DNA of 64,000 nucleotides, from the NCBI RefSeq assembly GCF_004216715.1, contig NZ_SGXG01000001.1, positions 744,001 to 808,000 on the forward strand. The letters run 5' to 3'. The position numbers and the translations under genes were made by a program. The number at the start of each line of letters is the position of its first letter. Positions within the stretch are counted from its first letter, which is position 1. This stretch comes from Cecembia calidifontis. GTDB taxonomy: Bacteria > Bacteroidota > Bacteroidia > Cytophagales > Cyclobacteriaceae. The notes under the pieces were generated by a model. That model worked only from the letters and a program-made list of their open reading frames with translations, had not been told where the DNA came from and ran no database searches. This document shows, piece after piece, positions 33,240-41,547 of the stretch.

Positions 33240-35777
33240 TTATTTAGGTTCAAGAATTTTCTTGATCCTCTCCAATACATCTTCCAGATGTGCTTTGGAC
33301 ATTCTGTCCGAAGCATTGGGAAGTGCAGCTGTAACTTGCCTTTGGAGGGTTTTCAATTCTGCCCTTGCCATCGGCCTGATGTCAGACTGGGAAGCATTGA
33401 TCTGAGGACCCACCCTTGTTCTAAACTGTACAGGCACTACGGGCTCATTTCCTGTCAGCAGCAGCTCCAGTCTTTCGATATGGGCGCGTTGCAAACTCCT
33501 ACGATGAACATCTATTTTTCTGCCTGTAGACAATTCCGACCAAATCCCTGCACGCAGATCATCAAACAACTCGGACATGCTGTAGGCATTCCTTCCATTT
33601 AAAACCTCATTTTCAATCACCCTTCCTAATCTTCCCCATTCCAAAATGCCATTAAGGGTAGTTACCTGAACATTACGTATTCTCTCCAGGTGCCCAAAAT
33701 CCCCAATTCTGGAAAGTATATCCTCATCCATCAGCCAGGAAGGGGTGGCAAAAAGTTCTTTGTTCAGAAACTGAACAGCCCTTCTTTGGGTAGCCTTATC
33801 CACATGCAGGTAAACGGGGTCTCCTTGTCCGGCTGATTTGTACATCTCATAAACACCCCCTACATTGGTTCTGACATGGCCCATATATCGGTTGAACTGA
33901 CCGATTACTTGCCCATACATTTCATTTAGATCGCTGTAATCCTTGTAGGGTTTGTCCTCCTCCGCGGTCCATGCCATCAGATTTGGTAGAATGACTTTCA
34001 GGTTTTTGATACCATAATCTGAGGCTTTCATGGCATCGTCTCCCAAATCCTCACTTTGTGAACTTGGGTCATAAGGGTTGCCCTGCCTTCCAAACCTGTA
34101 AACCGGATCATCCTGTTTAGCAAGAATCCAATTGTTCAACACAGGCTGTTCTTCTTCCGGGGTTTTGGCGTCCAAAATCGGTCTGTATCCCCACATGATG
34201 GAGTATTTGTCATAAGGTCCCACGTTTGGCATCAAAGAAACATCTTTATCTCCAGGCTGTGCTATATAATTGAACCTGGCGTAATCCATAATGGAGGGAG
34301 CCGTACCAAACTCTCTGGTAAAGGTAGCAGAGCGCAGGGAATCCACAGGATAAGCATGGGAAGAAGCAAAATTATGCGGTAAACCTAAAGTATGGCCGAC
34401 CTCGTGTGCTGATACAAAACGGATCAATCTCCCCATAACCTCTTCCCTGAATTTCACTCCCCTGGCTTCAGGGTTGACAGCTGCAGTTTGGATAAAGAAC
34501 CAATTGCGCAAAAGGTTCATCACATTGTGGTACCAACCTATATCGGACTCTATAATTTCACCGGATCTTGGATCAGATACGTGAGGTCCATAAGCATTCT
34601 GGATATCCGAAGCAAAATACCGGATGACGGAATACCTGGCATCTTCCGGACTCCAATCCGGATCCTCCTCCTTACTTGGCGGATCTTTGGCTAAAATGGC
34701 ATTTTTGAAACCAGCTTCCTCAAATGCTGCATTCCAATCTTCTACACCCTGCTTTAGATAAGGTCTCCACTTTTCCGGAGTTGCAGGATCAATATAAAAA
34801 ACAATGGGCTTTTTAGGCTCTACCAACTCACCATTTCTGAACTTTTCATAGTCCTCTTCCTTTACTTCCAACCTCCACCGGTTGAGGTATGTCCTTTGGG
34901 TAGCCTTTTGCTCGTCCAGACCGTAATCTATGACAGAGCGGGTAAACCAACCTACCCTACTGTCTGCCAATCGCTGCATCATGGGCTCTTTTGGAAGCAA
35001 AACCATAGAAGAGTTCATTTCTACGGTGATCAATCCCGTACTTCCGTTTGAAGGAGGTTCAGCCGCAACATATGTCATCACATACCTGGCTTCGATATTC
35101 ATAGGGTATGGGCTGATCCTTTCGATATAAGAACGCTCATTGTCCAGGCGGGATACCTTGAATTCGGTCCTACGGTTTCTGGGTAAACCCAATGCTTGAA
35201 CATCCTTGCTGAAAAGGTCTGTCACCTCAATCACTGCACCATTTCCATCTTTAGATTTGGCCTTGATATCAAATTTCTGAAGTATAGGTTCAAGGTTGGA
35301 ACTCCTCACAGCCGTGAATATTGGAAGCGAATCCGCTGCTGTATTGCTGTAGGAAACCACTTTTAAAAGGACATTATCTCCATTTTTATCCCATCTTACC
35401 AAAAGGGTATTCGTTCTTTCTCCTCCATATCCTATCCCATCAGCAGTTTTTGCTATGGTGGTTACAATCAACATTTCCCTTCCCATCAATGAATCAGGGA
35501 TTTCGTAATAGTACTTTCCTTCTATCTCATGGACTTTAAAAAGCCCGTCTTTGGATTTGGCTTTGGCGGTAATGACCTCTTCATAAGGCTTGATGCCATT
35601 TCTCGCTGCACCTGGCCTGGGTGCAGGCGGCGCAGCCTGAGCCGCTGGTGCCGGTTGATTGGTGGTTTCTTTTTTCTTTTTTTTCTGGGCAAAGGCATCC
35701 TCAGATAAAAATGCCATCCCCAGCATCAAGAAAAAAAGAAGCCCCTTTTTTAAGCTCATTTGGGTAAACTTCTTCAT
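33240..35777 (-). CDS. Exported zinc metalloprotease, DUF5117/DUF4953 type
   Basis: 845 residues with a signal peptide (MKKFTQMSLKKGLLFFLMLGMAFLSEDAFA) and a Pro/Ala-rich linker. The active site HEVGHTLGLPH places zinc ligands at His458, His462 and His468 with catalytic Glu459, an extended HExxHxxGxxH motif of metzincin type; a downstream Met-turn may be SIMDYARFNY. These large Bacteroidota proteins usually lie in the periplasm or on the cell surface; their substrates are unknown. No type IX secretion tail is visible at the C-terminus. Single gene. Confidence 0.88.
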   Translation of the reverse strand: MKKFTQMSLKKGLLFFLMLGMAFLSEDAFAQKKKKKETTNQPAPAAQAAPPAPRPGAARNGIKPYEEVITAKAKSKDGLFKVHEIEGKYYYEIPDSLMGREMLIVTTIAKTADGIGYGGERTNTLLVRWDKNGDNVLLKVVSYSNTAADSLPIFTAVRSSNLEPILQKFDIKAKSKDGNGAVIEVTDLFSKDVQALGLPRNRRTEFKVSRLDNERSYIERISPYPMNIEARYVMTYVAAEPPSNGSTGLITVEMNSSMVLLPKEPMMQRLADSRVGWFTRSVIDYGLDEQKATQRTYLNRWRLEVKEEDYEKFRNGELVEPKKPIVFYIDPATPEKWRPYLKQGVEDWNAAFEEAGFKNAILAKDPPSKEEDPDWSPEDARYSVIRYFASDIQNAYGPHVSDPRSGEIIESDIGWYHNVMNLLRNWFFIQTAAVNPEARGVKFREEVMGRLIRFVSAHEVGHTLGLPHNFASSHAYPVDSLRSATFTREFGTAPSIMDYARFNYIAQPGDKDVSLMPNVGPYDKYSIMWGYRPILDAKTPEEEQPVLNNWILAKQDDPVYRFGRQGNPYDPSSQSEDLGDDAMKASDYGIKNLKVILPNLMAWTAEEDKPYKDYSDLNEMYGQVIGQFNRYMGHVRTNVGGVYEMYKSAGQGDPVYLHVDKATQRRAVQFLNKELFATPSWLMDEDILSRIGDFGHLERIRNVQVTTLNGILEWGRLGRVIENEVLNGRNAYSMSELFDDLRAGIWSELSTGRKIDVHRRSLQRAHIERLELLLTGNEPVVPVQFRTRVGPQINASQSDIRPMARAELKTLQRQVTAALPNASDRMSKAHLEDVLERIKKILEPK

Positions 35778-35891
35778 GTTTTATTAGTTGAATGAAAATT
35801 AACTTTTGAATATAACCAGTTGAAGGAGCTTATTCTTAATTTAAACAGGTGAAATTTGATAAACGGTAGATCCTACCAATAAAAGGCAGGT

Positions 35892-37013
35892 ATGGCAGAA
35901 CAATTCCGGGAAATAATCATTATTGGTGGGGGGCTTGCAGGACTGATAGCTGCACATCAGCTTTCAAAATCAGGTAAAGAGGTTCTTTTGATTGAGAAAA
36001 AAAACTATCCCTTTCACCGTGTATGTGGGGAATATATCTCCAATGAAGTGAGGGGTTTTTTGATAAGGGAAAGCCTTTTCCCAAAAGAATTTTTCCCAGC
36101 CGAAATCGGTAAGTTCAGACTGAGCTCTGTAAAAGGGGAAATGGCAGAAATGGATCTTGATATGGGAGGTTTTGGGATCAGCCGTTATGTACTGGATGAA
36201 TTTCTCTTTCATAAATCCAAAACTGCCGGGGCGGAATTTCTACTTCAGGCACAAGCCGAGTCCATCGATTTTTTACCGGATGAAGATAGATTCCGAATAG
36301 TGTTGAACGATGGAAGGATTTTCTACAGCAAACATGTTTTGGGAGCTTTTGGCAAGAGATCCAAGATCGACAAATACCTTGACAGGAACTTTATCCGCTC
36401 AAGGTCTCCCTATATCGGAGTTAAATACCATATCCGCATCGATTATGAAAAAGACCTGGTAGCCCTGCATAATTTTGAAGGAGGTTATTGCGGCATCAAC
36501 AGGATCGAACAGGAAAAATTTAACCTCTGTTATTTGGGATCTAAAGATCATCTTCGGAAATACGGTAATATTCAGGACATGGAAAAAGAGGTCTTGTACA
36601 AAAATCCCCACCTGAAAACCATCTTCGAAAATGCAGAATTTCTTTTTGAAAAACCCGAGGTAATCAATGAAGTGGATTTCTCCCCCAAATTGCCGGTAGA
36701 AAACCATATCTTAATGCTAGGAGATGCGGCAGGTCTAATCACTCCACTATGCGGTAATGGGATGGCCATTGCCATCCATTCAGGGAAGATAGCGGCAGAG
36801 ATTTTGATCACAAACCTCAGCCGTCCGGAAATTGAAAAAGCCTACCTCTCCGAATGGTCCAGACAGTTCAAAAGCCGGTTGTGGCTTGGAAGAAGGGTTC
36901 AATGGCTTTTTGGGGCGAATAAAGTTTCAGATTTTGCTGTCAGTTTGGTCCGAAATTCCGGTCTTATTGCCCGGGCAATCATGAAGAACACCCATGGTCC
37001 AGTCATCAAATGA
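35892..37013 (+). CDS. FAD-dependent oxidoreductase (geranylgeranyl reductase/hydroxylase-like)
   Basis: 373 residues. N-terminal Rossmann dinucleotide motif IIIGGGLAGLIAAHQL with ENKK-type Glu following (LLIEKK), a CGEYIS block typical of the geranylgeranyl reductase/squalene epoxidase-like branch, and the second FAD motif LMLGDAAGLITPLCGNGMAIA. It probably hydroxylates an aromatic ring or reduces an isoprenoid chain. Its stop codon abuts that of the UbiA gene (TGA|TCA at 37011-37016). With the type III PKS and methyltransferase it resembles the enzyme set of alkylresorcinol/alkylquinone pathways, in which the flavin enzyme is the ring hydroxylase (inference). Confidence 0.85.
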   Translation: MAEQFREIIIIGGGLAGLIAAHQLSKSGKEVLLIEKKNYPFHRVCGEYISNEVRGFLIRESLFPKEFFPAEIGKFRLSSVKGEMAEMDLDMGGFGISRYVLDEFLFHKSKTAGAEFLLQAQAESIDFLPDEDRFRIVLNDGRIFYSKHVLGAFGKRSKIDKYLDRNFIRSRSPYIGVKYHIRIDYEKDLVALHNFEGGYCGINRIEQEKFNLCYLGSKDHLRKYGNIQDMEKEVLYKNPHLKTIFENAEFLFEKPEVINEVDFSPKLPVENHILMLGDAAGLITPLCGNGMAIAIHSGKIAAEILITNLSRPEIEKAYLSEWSRQFKSRLWLGRRVQWLFGANKVSDFAVSLVRNSGLIARAIMKNTHGPVIK

Positions 37014-37904
37014 TCAAAAAACCTGTAAAATCTGGGTGTTTTCAAGAAAATACCAAATGAAGAAAGCATTCAGGGCAATACCTGAAATACGGTTCATCCA
37101 CATGGCCCAGGTGTAATTGGCATATTGCACTTCATCCTTTCGGACAAAGGAAAACCATACAATAAAATACAGGATCACGGGCAACATCGACAGCAAAAAA
37201 CCATAGGTCGCAGTAAACTGGCCTCTCTGAATAAAAAACCAGGCAAAAGCCAGACCTGAGATGAAAAACCAAACCGCGGAAAACGAAAACGTTCCTTTCA
37301 CCCCCAATTTAAGACTCAAGGTCTTGTCTCCCCTTTTGGCATCTTCCTCGTGCTGGTACACTTGAGTAAGCGGATAGGAACCCCAAAGCATCAATGAAGT
37401 CAGGATTCCAGGGATGATTACATGGGATCGGGTGAATATTTCCCAACCAAAATCACTCAAGCCTGCATAAGCCATACAGAAAGTAAAAAAACCTTGGAAT
37501 AATCCGGCTATAATCCAGCTCGGATAGGCATACTTTTTCAGACGGATCGAAGGGTGGCTATATGCCATCGACACCAGCCCGTAAAGAAGCATCATCGAAG
37601 CAAACTGCCAATTGATCAGCAATCCCAACCCAAGGGCAACAAGAAAAAACAAAAGAGATAAATAATAAAGTCCAAGAGTAACTTTAGGCGGATTTCTCAG
37701 ACCTCCAATACTTTTTTCGTCTTTGTCAAAATAGCTGTTATAGCCATTACTAGAGGGATAAAGAAATAAATGCAGCGCTATCAATACGATCAGGATCCTT
37801 TCTCCATTGTGATTTGGTGTCATAGCCAAAGCAAAAAAGAACACTGGCATCAGATAAAAAGAAAAAGGAATGCGCAAATGCTTCCAGTTGGACCACTTCA
37901 ACAT
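37014..37904 (-). CDS. UbiA-family prenyltransferase
   Basis: 296 residues with about nine membrane helices. First Asp-rich motif NGYNSYFDKDEKS (about 54-66) corresponds to NxxxDxxxD of UbiA enzymes, which bind the prenyl diphosphate through magnesium. The second conserved block is around YSHPSIRLKKYAYPS and TQVYQHEEDAKRGDKT. It attaches an isoprenoid chain to an aromatic acceptor. Placed between the flavin enzyme and the type III PKS but on the opposite strand; it shares the 88-bp divergent region 37905-37992 with the PKS gene, which suggests joint control. Confidence 0.85.
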   Translation of the reverse strand: MLKWSNWKHLRIPFSFYLMPVFFFALAMTPNHNGERILIVLIALHLFLYPSSNGYNSYFDKDEKSIGGLRNPPKVTLGLYYLSLLFFLVALGLGLLINWQFASMMLLYGLVSMAYSHPSIRLKKYAYPSWIIAGLFQGFFTFCMAYAGLSDFGWEIFTRSHVIIPGILTSLMLWGSYPLTQVYQHEEDAKRGDKTLSLKLGVKGTFSFSAVWFFISGLAFAWFFIQRGQFTATYGFLLSMLPVILYFIVWFSFVRKDEVQYANYTWAMWMNRISGIALNAFFIWYFLENTQILQVF

Positions 37905-37992
37905 ATTTGTCTATTTAATTTTTTAACTTTTAGCTTGGGGATATGTTTAATCTGCGGTACTCAATTTAGAAAAATTAGTTTAACTTCAATCA

Positions 37993-39072
37993 ATGAACAG
38001 TCATTTAGTAAGCATAGGTACCGCCAATCCGGGAGAGGGCATTCCTCAGATGCAGATCAGCAATTTTATGAAAATCGCCCACGGACTGGATGAGGCGGGA
38101 TCAAGGGTTCTGAATTTTGTTTACCGTCAATCAGGTATCGACCAAAGGTTCAGTGTACTGGAGGATTTTAGGTACGACAATCCAGAACTATTTGAATTCT
38201 TTCCGAAGAATAAAGAACTCAGTCCTTTTCCGGGTACCAAAAAAAGGATGGAAGTTTTTCAGGCCAGAGGCTTTGATCTGACCAAAAGCGCTGTCATGCA
38301 ATGTCTCCAAAACGGCTTGTGCTACCCCAATGAGGTGACACATTTGATCTTGGTTTCATGTACGGGCATGTTTGCCCCAGGTCTGGAACTGAAAATTATC
38401 CATGAGATGGGCTTAAGGACAGACATCGAACGCTATGCCATACATTTTATGGGCTGTTATGCCGCATTCAACGCCCTGAAACTGGCAGATAAAATCTGTC
38501 AGGCCAAGTCCAAAGCGAAAGTCCTTGTCATTTCCGTGGAATTATGTACCATTCATTTCCAGAAGGAATATACAGAAGACAATTTATTGGCCAATGCCAT
38601 CTTTGGTGACGGGGCAGCTGCGGCCCTTGTCACAGGATCCAAAAGCGGATTGGCTATTCAGAAATATGATTCCCAGTTGTTTAAAAACGGGGAAGAAGAT
38701 ATGGCATGGACTATCGGGGATTTTGGCTTTGAGATGAAATTGAGCAAATATGTCCCGGAGCTCCTGCATAGAGGTCTGCAAAAAATTCAAGATCATTTGG
38801 AAAAGCGATTCCACATTTCCGAGATAAAGAATTTCGCTATCCATCCTGGAGGAAAACAGATCCTCCAAAAAGTGGAGGAAGCATTTGGCATTGGGATGAA
38901 GGACAACCGTCACTCCCATGAAGTCTTAAGGAATTCGGGAAACATGTCCTCAGCTTCCATTCTTTTTGTGCTTAAAAAATGGCTGGAGGAGGAAGAAGCT
39001 TCCGGTCCTATTTTGGCTATGGGTTTTGGACCAGGCCTTACTTTGGAAACCATGTTGCTGGATAAAGAATGA
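37993..39072 (+). CDS. Type III polyketide synthase (chalcone synthase-like)
   Basis: 359 residues. The catalytic triad can be placed: Cys155 (MGCYAAFNALKLAD), His284 (FAIHPGGKQIL) and Asn317 (NSGNMSSASILFVL). LVSCTGMFAPGLE is another family block. Such enzymes extend an acyl-CoA starter with malonyl-CoA and cyclise the chain to a resorcinol, pyrone or phloroglucinol. The product cannot be told from the sequence; the neighbours fit an alkylresorcinol-like phenol that is then methylated, oxidised and perhaps prenylated. Overlaps the methyltransferase gene by 4 nt. Confidence 0.93.
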   Translation: MNSHLVSIGTANPGEGIPQMQISNFMKIAHGLDEAGSRVLNFVYRQSGIDQRFSVLEDFRYDNPELFEFFPKNKELSPFPGTKKRMEVFQARGFDLTKSAVMQCLQNGLCYPNEVTHLILVSCTGMFAPGLELKIIHEMGLRTDIERYAIHFMGCYAAFNALKLADKICQAKSKAKVLVISVELCTIHFQKEYTEDNLLANAIFGDGAAAALVTGSKSGLAIQKYDSQLFKNGEEDMAWTIGDFGFEMKLSKYVPELLHRGLQKIQDHLEKRFHISEIKNFAIHPGGKQILQKVEEAFGIGMKDNRHSHEVLRNSGNMSSASILFVLKKWLEEEEASGPILAMGFGPGLTLETMLLDKE

Positions 39073-39776
39073 AGAAATTTGCCCAAAGAAGTTTTGAAAA
39101 AGAATGGATGGACGATTTTGAATCGAATGGCCAAGTCTTGGAGCAAACCTTAAAAGAACTGAAAACCATCAACAAATTATTGGGGGGAAACCATGTAACT
39201 ACTTCTGCCTTGCATCAGGTTTTGCTCAAATATCCTCAAAAGGAATACAAAATTGCAGATTTGGGTTGCGGGGGTGGAGATATGATCCGGATTATGGCGG
39301 AATGGGCCAATGAAAATGACCATACCTGTCAGTTTGTGGGCATTGATGCCAATCCAAACATCATCGAATTTGCAAAAAACAATTTATCAGATATTCCTTC
39401 TGCTACTTTTCAGATCCAAAATGTGTTTGCTCCCGAATTTGAAAATGAGGTTTTCGATATCATCACCTGTACCTTATTTACCCATCATTTTACCGATCAG
39501 GAACTAATTGGACTTTTTAGGACTTGTTTAAATAAGGCTAGATTGGGTATTGTGGTCAATGACCTGCACCGGCACCCTGTAGCTTATGCCAGCATTCGCC
39601 TGTTGACAAAATTTTTCTCCAAATCTGAAATGGTCAAAAATGATGGACCATTATCAGTAAAAAAAGCATTTGTCAGAACAGATTTGGAAAGAATTTTGCA
39701 GGCCTCCGGAATAAAAAATTATCAGATCACTTGGCATTGGGCATTTAGATGGAGACTGATCATCTTTTGCCAATAA
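39069..39776 (+). CDS. SAM-dependent class I methyltransferase
   Basis: 235 residues. SAM-binding motif I IADLGCGGGDMIRIMA (about 60-76), acidic motif II FVGIDANPNIIEFA, then DIITCTLFTHHF. The N-terminal helices and VVNDLHRHPVAYA resemble the UbiE-like/phenol O- or C-methyltransferases found next to type III PKS genes. It overlaps the PKS stop by 4 nt and so is translationally coupled; the PKS product is the likely substrate. Confidence 0.88.
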   Translation: MKKFAQRSFEKEWMDDFESNGQVLEQTLKELKTINKLLGGNHVTTSALHQVLLKYPQKEYKIADLGCGGGDMIRIMAEWANENDHTCQFVGIDANPNIIEFAKNNLSDIPSATFQIQNVFAPEFENEVFDIITCTLFTHHFTDQELIGLFRTCLNKARLGIVVNDLHRHPVAYASIRLLTKFFSKSEMVKNDGPLSVKKAFVRTDLERILQASGIKNYQITWHWAFRWRLIIFCQ

Positions 39777-39819
39777 ATGCCTTTTTCAAATATTATAAAA
39801 TCAAAATTTTAAATTATTT

Positions 39820-40665
39820 ATGGAACCCAACCTAAACTTGCAGGAAATCAACGTTTTCAAAGAAAAAGCCATTGAACTTGCTTTTCAATTTGGACCTGTT
39901 TTGCTGAAAGCATTAATTCTATTGATTATTGGTAGACAGGTGATTAAATTCCTGATCAGGATTTTGTCGAATGCCCTTGAAAAATATGAGATAGATCCCT
40001 CTCTTTCTACCTTCTTCAAAAGCTTCCTTTCTGTCGTCCTTTGGGTAGTACTCCTGATCAGTGTGGCTACAACCCTTGGCATGCAGATGACATCCTTTGT
40101 CACCATTTTGGGTGCTGCAGGTCTAGCCGTTGGTTTAGCCTTACAGGGATCTCTTTCCAATTTTGCAGGAGGGGTTTTGATTCTGGTATTCAAGCCCTTT
40201 CGGGTAGGAGATACCATCGAAACCCAGGGTCAATTAGGGGCAGTAGAAAGCATTGATATCCTTTATACCAAGATCAGGGTTTTTGATAATAGGGTAATAA
40301 CTGTACCAAATGGTGCCCTGGCAAACAATATGATCATCAACCTTTCCCAAAAACCCACCCGAAGAGTGGAAATGAAGGTTGGCGTGGCTTATGGCACTGA
40401 TCTGAAAAAAACCAGGCAGGTTATATTGGATGTGCTAAAAAAAGATGAGCGTATCCACGAGGACCCGGCAGCTGTGGTTTATTTTACCAACTTCGGCGAC
40501 AGTTCATTAGACCTGACCATTAGATGTTGGGTCGATGCTGCAGATCTTTGGCCGGTATATTGGGACAATATGGAAGCCATCAAAGAAGCTTTTGAGGCCA
40601 ATGATATTGAAATTCCTTTCCCACAAAGAGATGTACATCATTATTATCCTGAAGGGAAAAAATAA
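39820..40665 (+). CDS. Small-conductance mechanosensitive channel (MscS family)
   Basis: 281 residues. Three membrane helices (about 25-45, 65-90, 93-120); the pore helix has the Gly/Ala pattern AAGLAVGLALQGSLSNFAGGVLI. Then the beta domain (FRVGDTIETQGQLGAVESID, VPNGALANNMIINLS) and the C-terminal alpha/beta cage portal. It opens on osmotic downshock to release solutes. Length and motifs match E. coli MscS. Single gene. Confidence 0.95.
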   Translation: MEPNLNLQEINVFKEKAIELAFQFGPVLLKALILLIIGRQVIKFLIRILSNALEKYEIDPSLSTFFKSFLSVVLWVVLLISVATTLGMQMTSFVTILGAAGLAVGLALQGSLSNFAGGVLILVFKPFRVGDTIETQGQLGAVESIDILYTKIRVFDNRVITVPNGALANNMIINLSQKPTRRVEMKVGVAYGTDLKKTRQVILDVLKKDERIHEDPAAVVYFTNFGDSSLDLTIRCWVDAADLWPVYWDNMEAIKEAFEANDIEIPFPQRDVHHYYPEGKK

Positions 40666-40677
40666 AAGAAAAACCAA

Positions 40678-40715
40678 AAGAATAAGGCCGGTGAATTACC
40701 GGCCTTATTCTTTTG
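40678..40715. terminator. Bidirectional terminator
   Basis: AAGAATAAGGCCGGT-GAATT-ACCGGCCTTATTCTT is a perfect 15-bp stem with T-rich ends. It ends mscS on plus and includes the stop codon of the small gene on minus. Confidence 0.9.
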
Positions 40716-40884
40716 TACCCTTTTGGTTTTCGGGAACACTTGACTTTTTCTTCTTATTCCCACCTGAGGCACATCCAATGTTTTTGGTCAGGTCCACATC
40801 TTGGGGGATTCCTCCAAAACCTTCGCTGAAATCCCATTCCTCAGCAAAATCCTGAGCTTTTTCTTTTGGTTTTTTATTTTTCAT
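40705..40884 (-). CDS. Small conserved-looking hydrophilic protein, unknown
   Basis: 59 residues, below usual calling limits. It starts MKNKKPKEKAQDFAEEWDFS and ends with a Lys-rich tail. The centre, EGFGGIPQDVDLTKNIGCASG, has a Gly-rich turn and one Cys. I recall similar short proteins in Cyclobacteriaceae, but could not check. Its stop codon lies in the arm of a strong terminator, as expected for a real gene end, and the frame is free of stops where DNA is not GC-biased. No function proposed. Confidence 0.6.
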   Translation of the reverse strand: MKNKKPKEKAQDFAEEWDFSEGFGGIPQDVDLTKNIGCASGGNKKKKSSVPENQKGTKE

Positions 40885-40917
40885 GTTCCACCCTTCGAAA
40901 GGCTTTGATTATTGGGG

Positions 40918-41370
40918 TCAGTCTAAAATAATTTCCGCATCCAACAGAATGAAATTCAACTCATCAATATCATCTTCGTTCAGTTTCAACTTGCCCCTGA
41001 TTTTGACAATTTCATCCATTTTGATTCTCCTGGCAGGCTTCTTTTTGAGATAGCCTACAAGGATACTTTCAGGACCTGCTCCTCCACAAAAGAAGCATTC
41101 CGCATTAGGAAATTTCGACACCACTGCAATATCGGAATTGTTCATTTCCAGAGGAATATAAAACCCAGAAACGGTAACAACCTTACCCTCCATGGCCTTC
41201 AATTCATCAGGAAACTTTGGGTAAAGAAAATACATGCCAAACTCCCTATTGAGTTTCTCAATAAACCTCGTTTTTGCAAAAATAGCCCACATATTATCTT
41301 CCTGGGGAAAGGTAAATGCGCTGGCCATTGTTATAACAATCAAGCTTGCCGCTATTATTCTTTTCGTCAT
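40918..41370 (-). CDS. Exported protein, DUF3299/OB-fold-like
   Basis: 150 residues from the ATG at 41370 (MTKRIIAASLIVITMASAFTF), which gives a signal peptide; the longer frame adds 36 residues with no signal. The core has an OB-like strand pattern (MEGKVVTVSGFYIPLE, EIVKIRGKLKLN) and the paired cysteines CFFCGGAGPESI. The Cys pair and Glu suggest a metal site. Close relatives are common in Bacteroidota as hypothetical proteins. Single gene. Confidence 0.6.
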   Translation of the reverse strand: MTKRIIAASLIVITMASAFTFPQEDNMWAIFAKTRFIEKLNREFGMYFLYPKFPDELKAMEGKVVTVSGFYIPLEMNNSDIAVVSKFPNAECFFCGGAGPESILVGYLKKKPARRIKMDEIVKIRGKLKLNEDDIDELNFILLDAEIILD

Positions 41371-41547
41371 AATCCAGTTTGGATAAGGGTTTCCTAAGCT
41401 AAAGCATCCTATGTCCTCCAATATTCTACCAAAGTTAAAAACAGGATTTATAAGATTTAGTTCAAAGATAGGCAACAAAATCGCCCCATAGGCAACGCAA
41501 TAAGAATTTATCCCATCATTATTCTTTTACCTGCCTATATTTAACAC

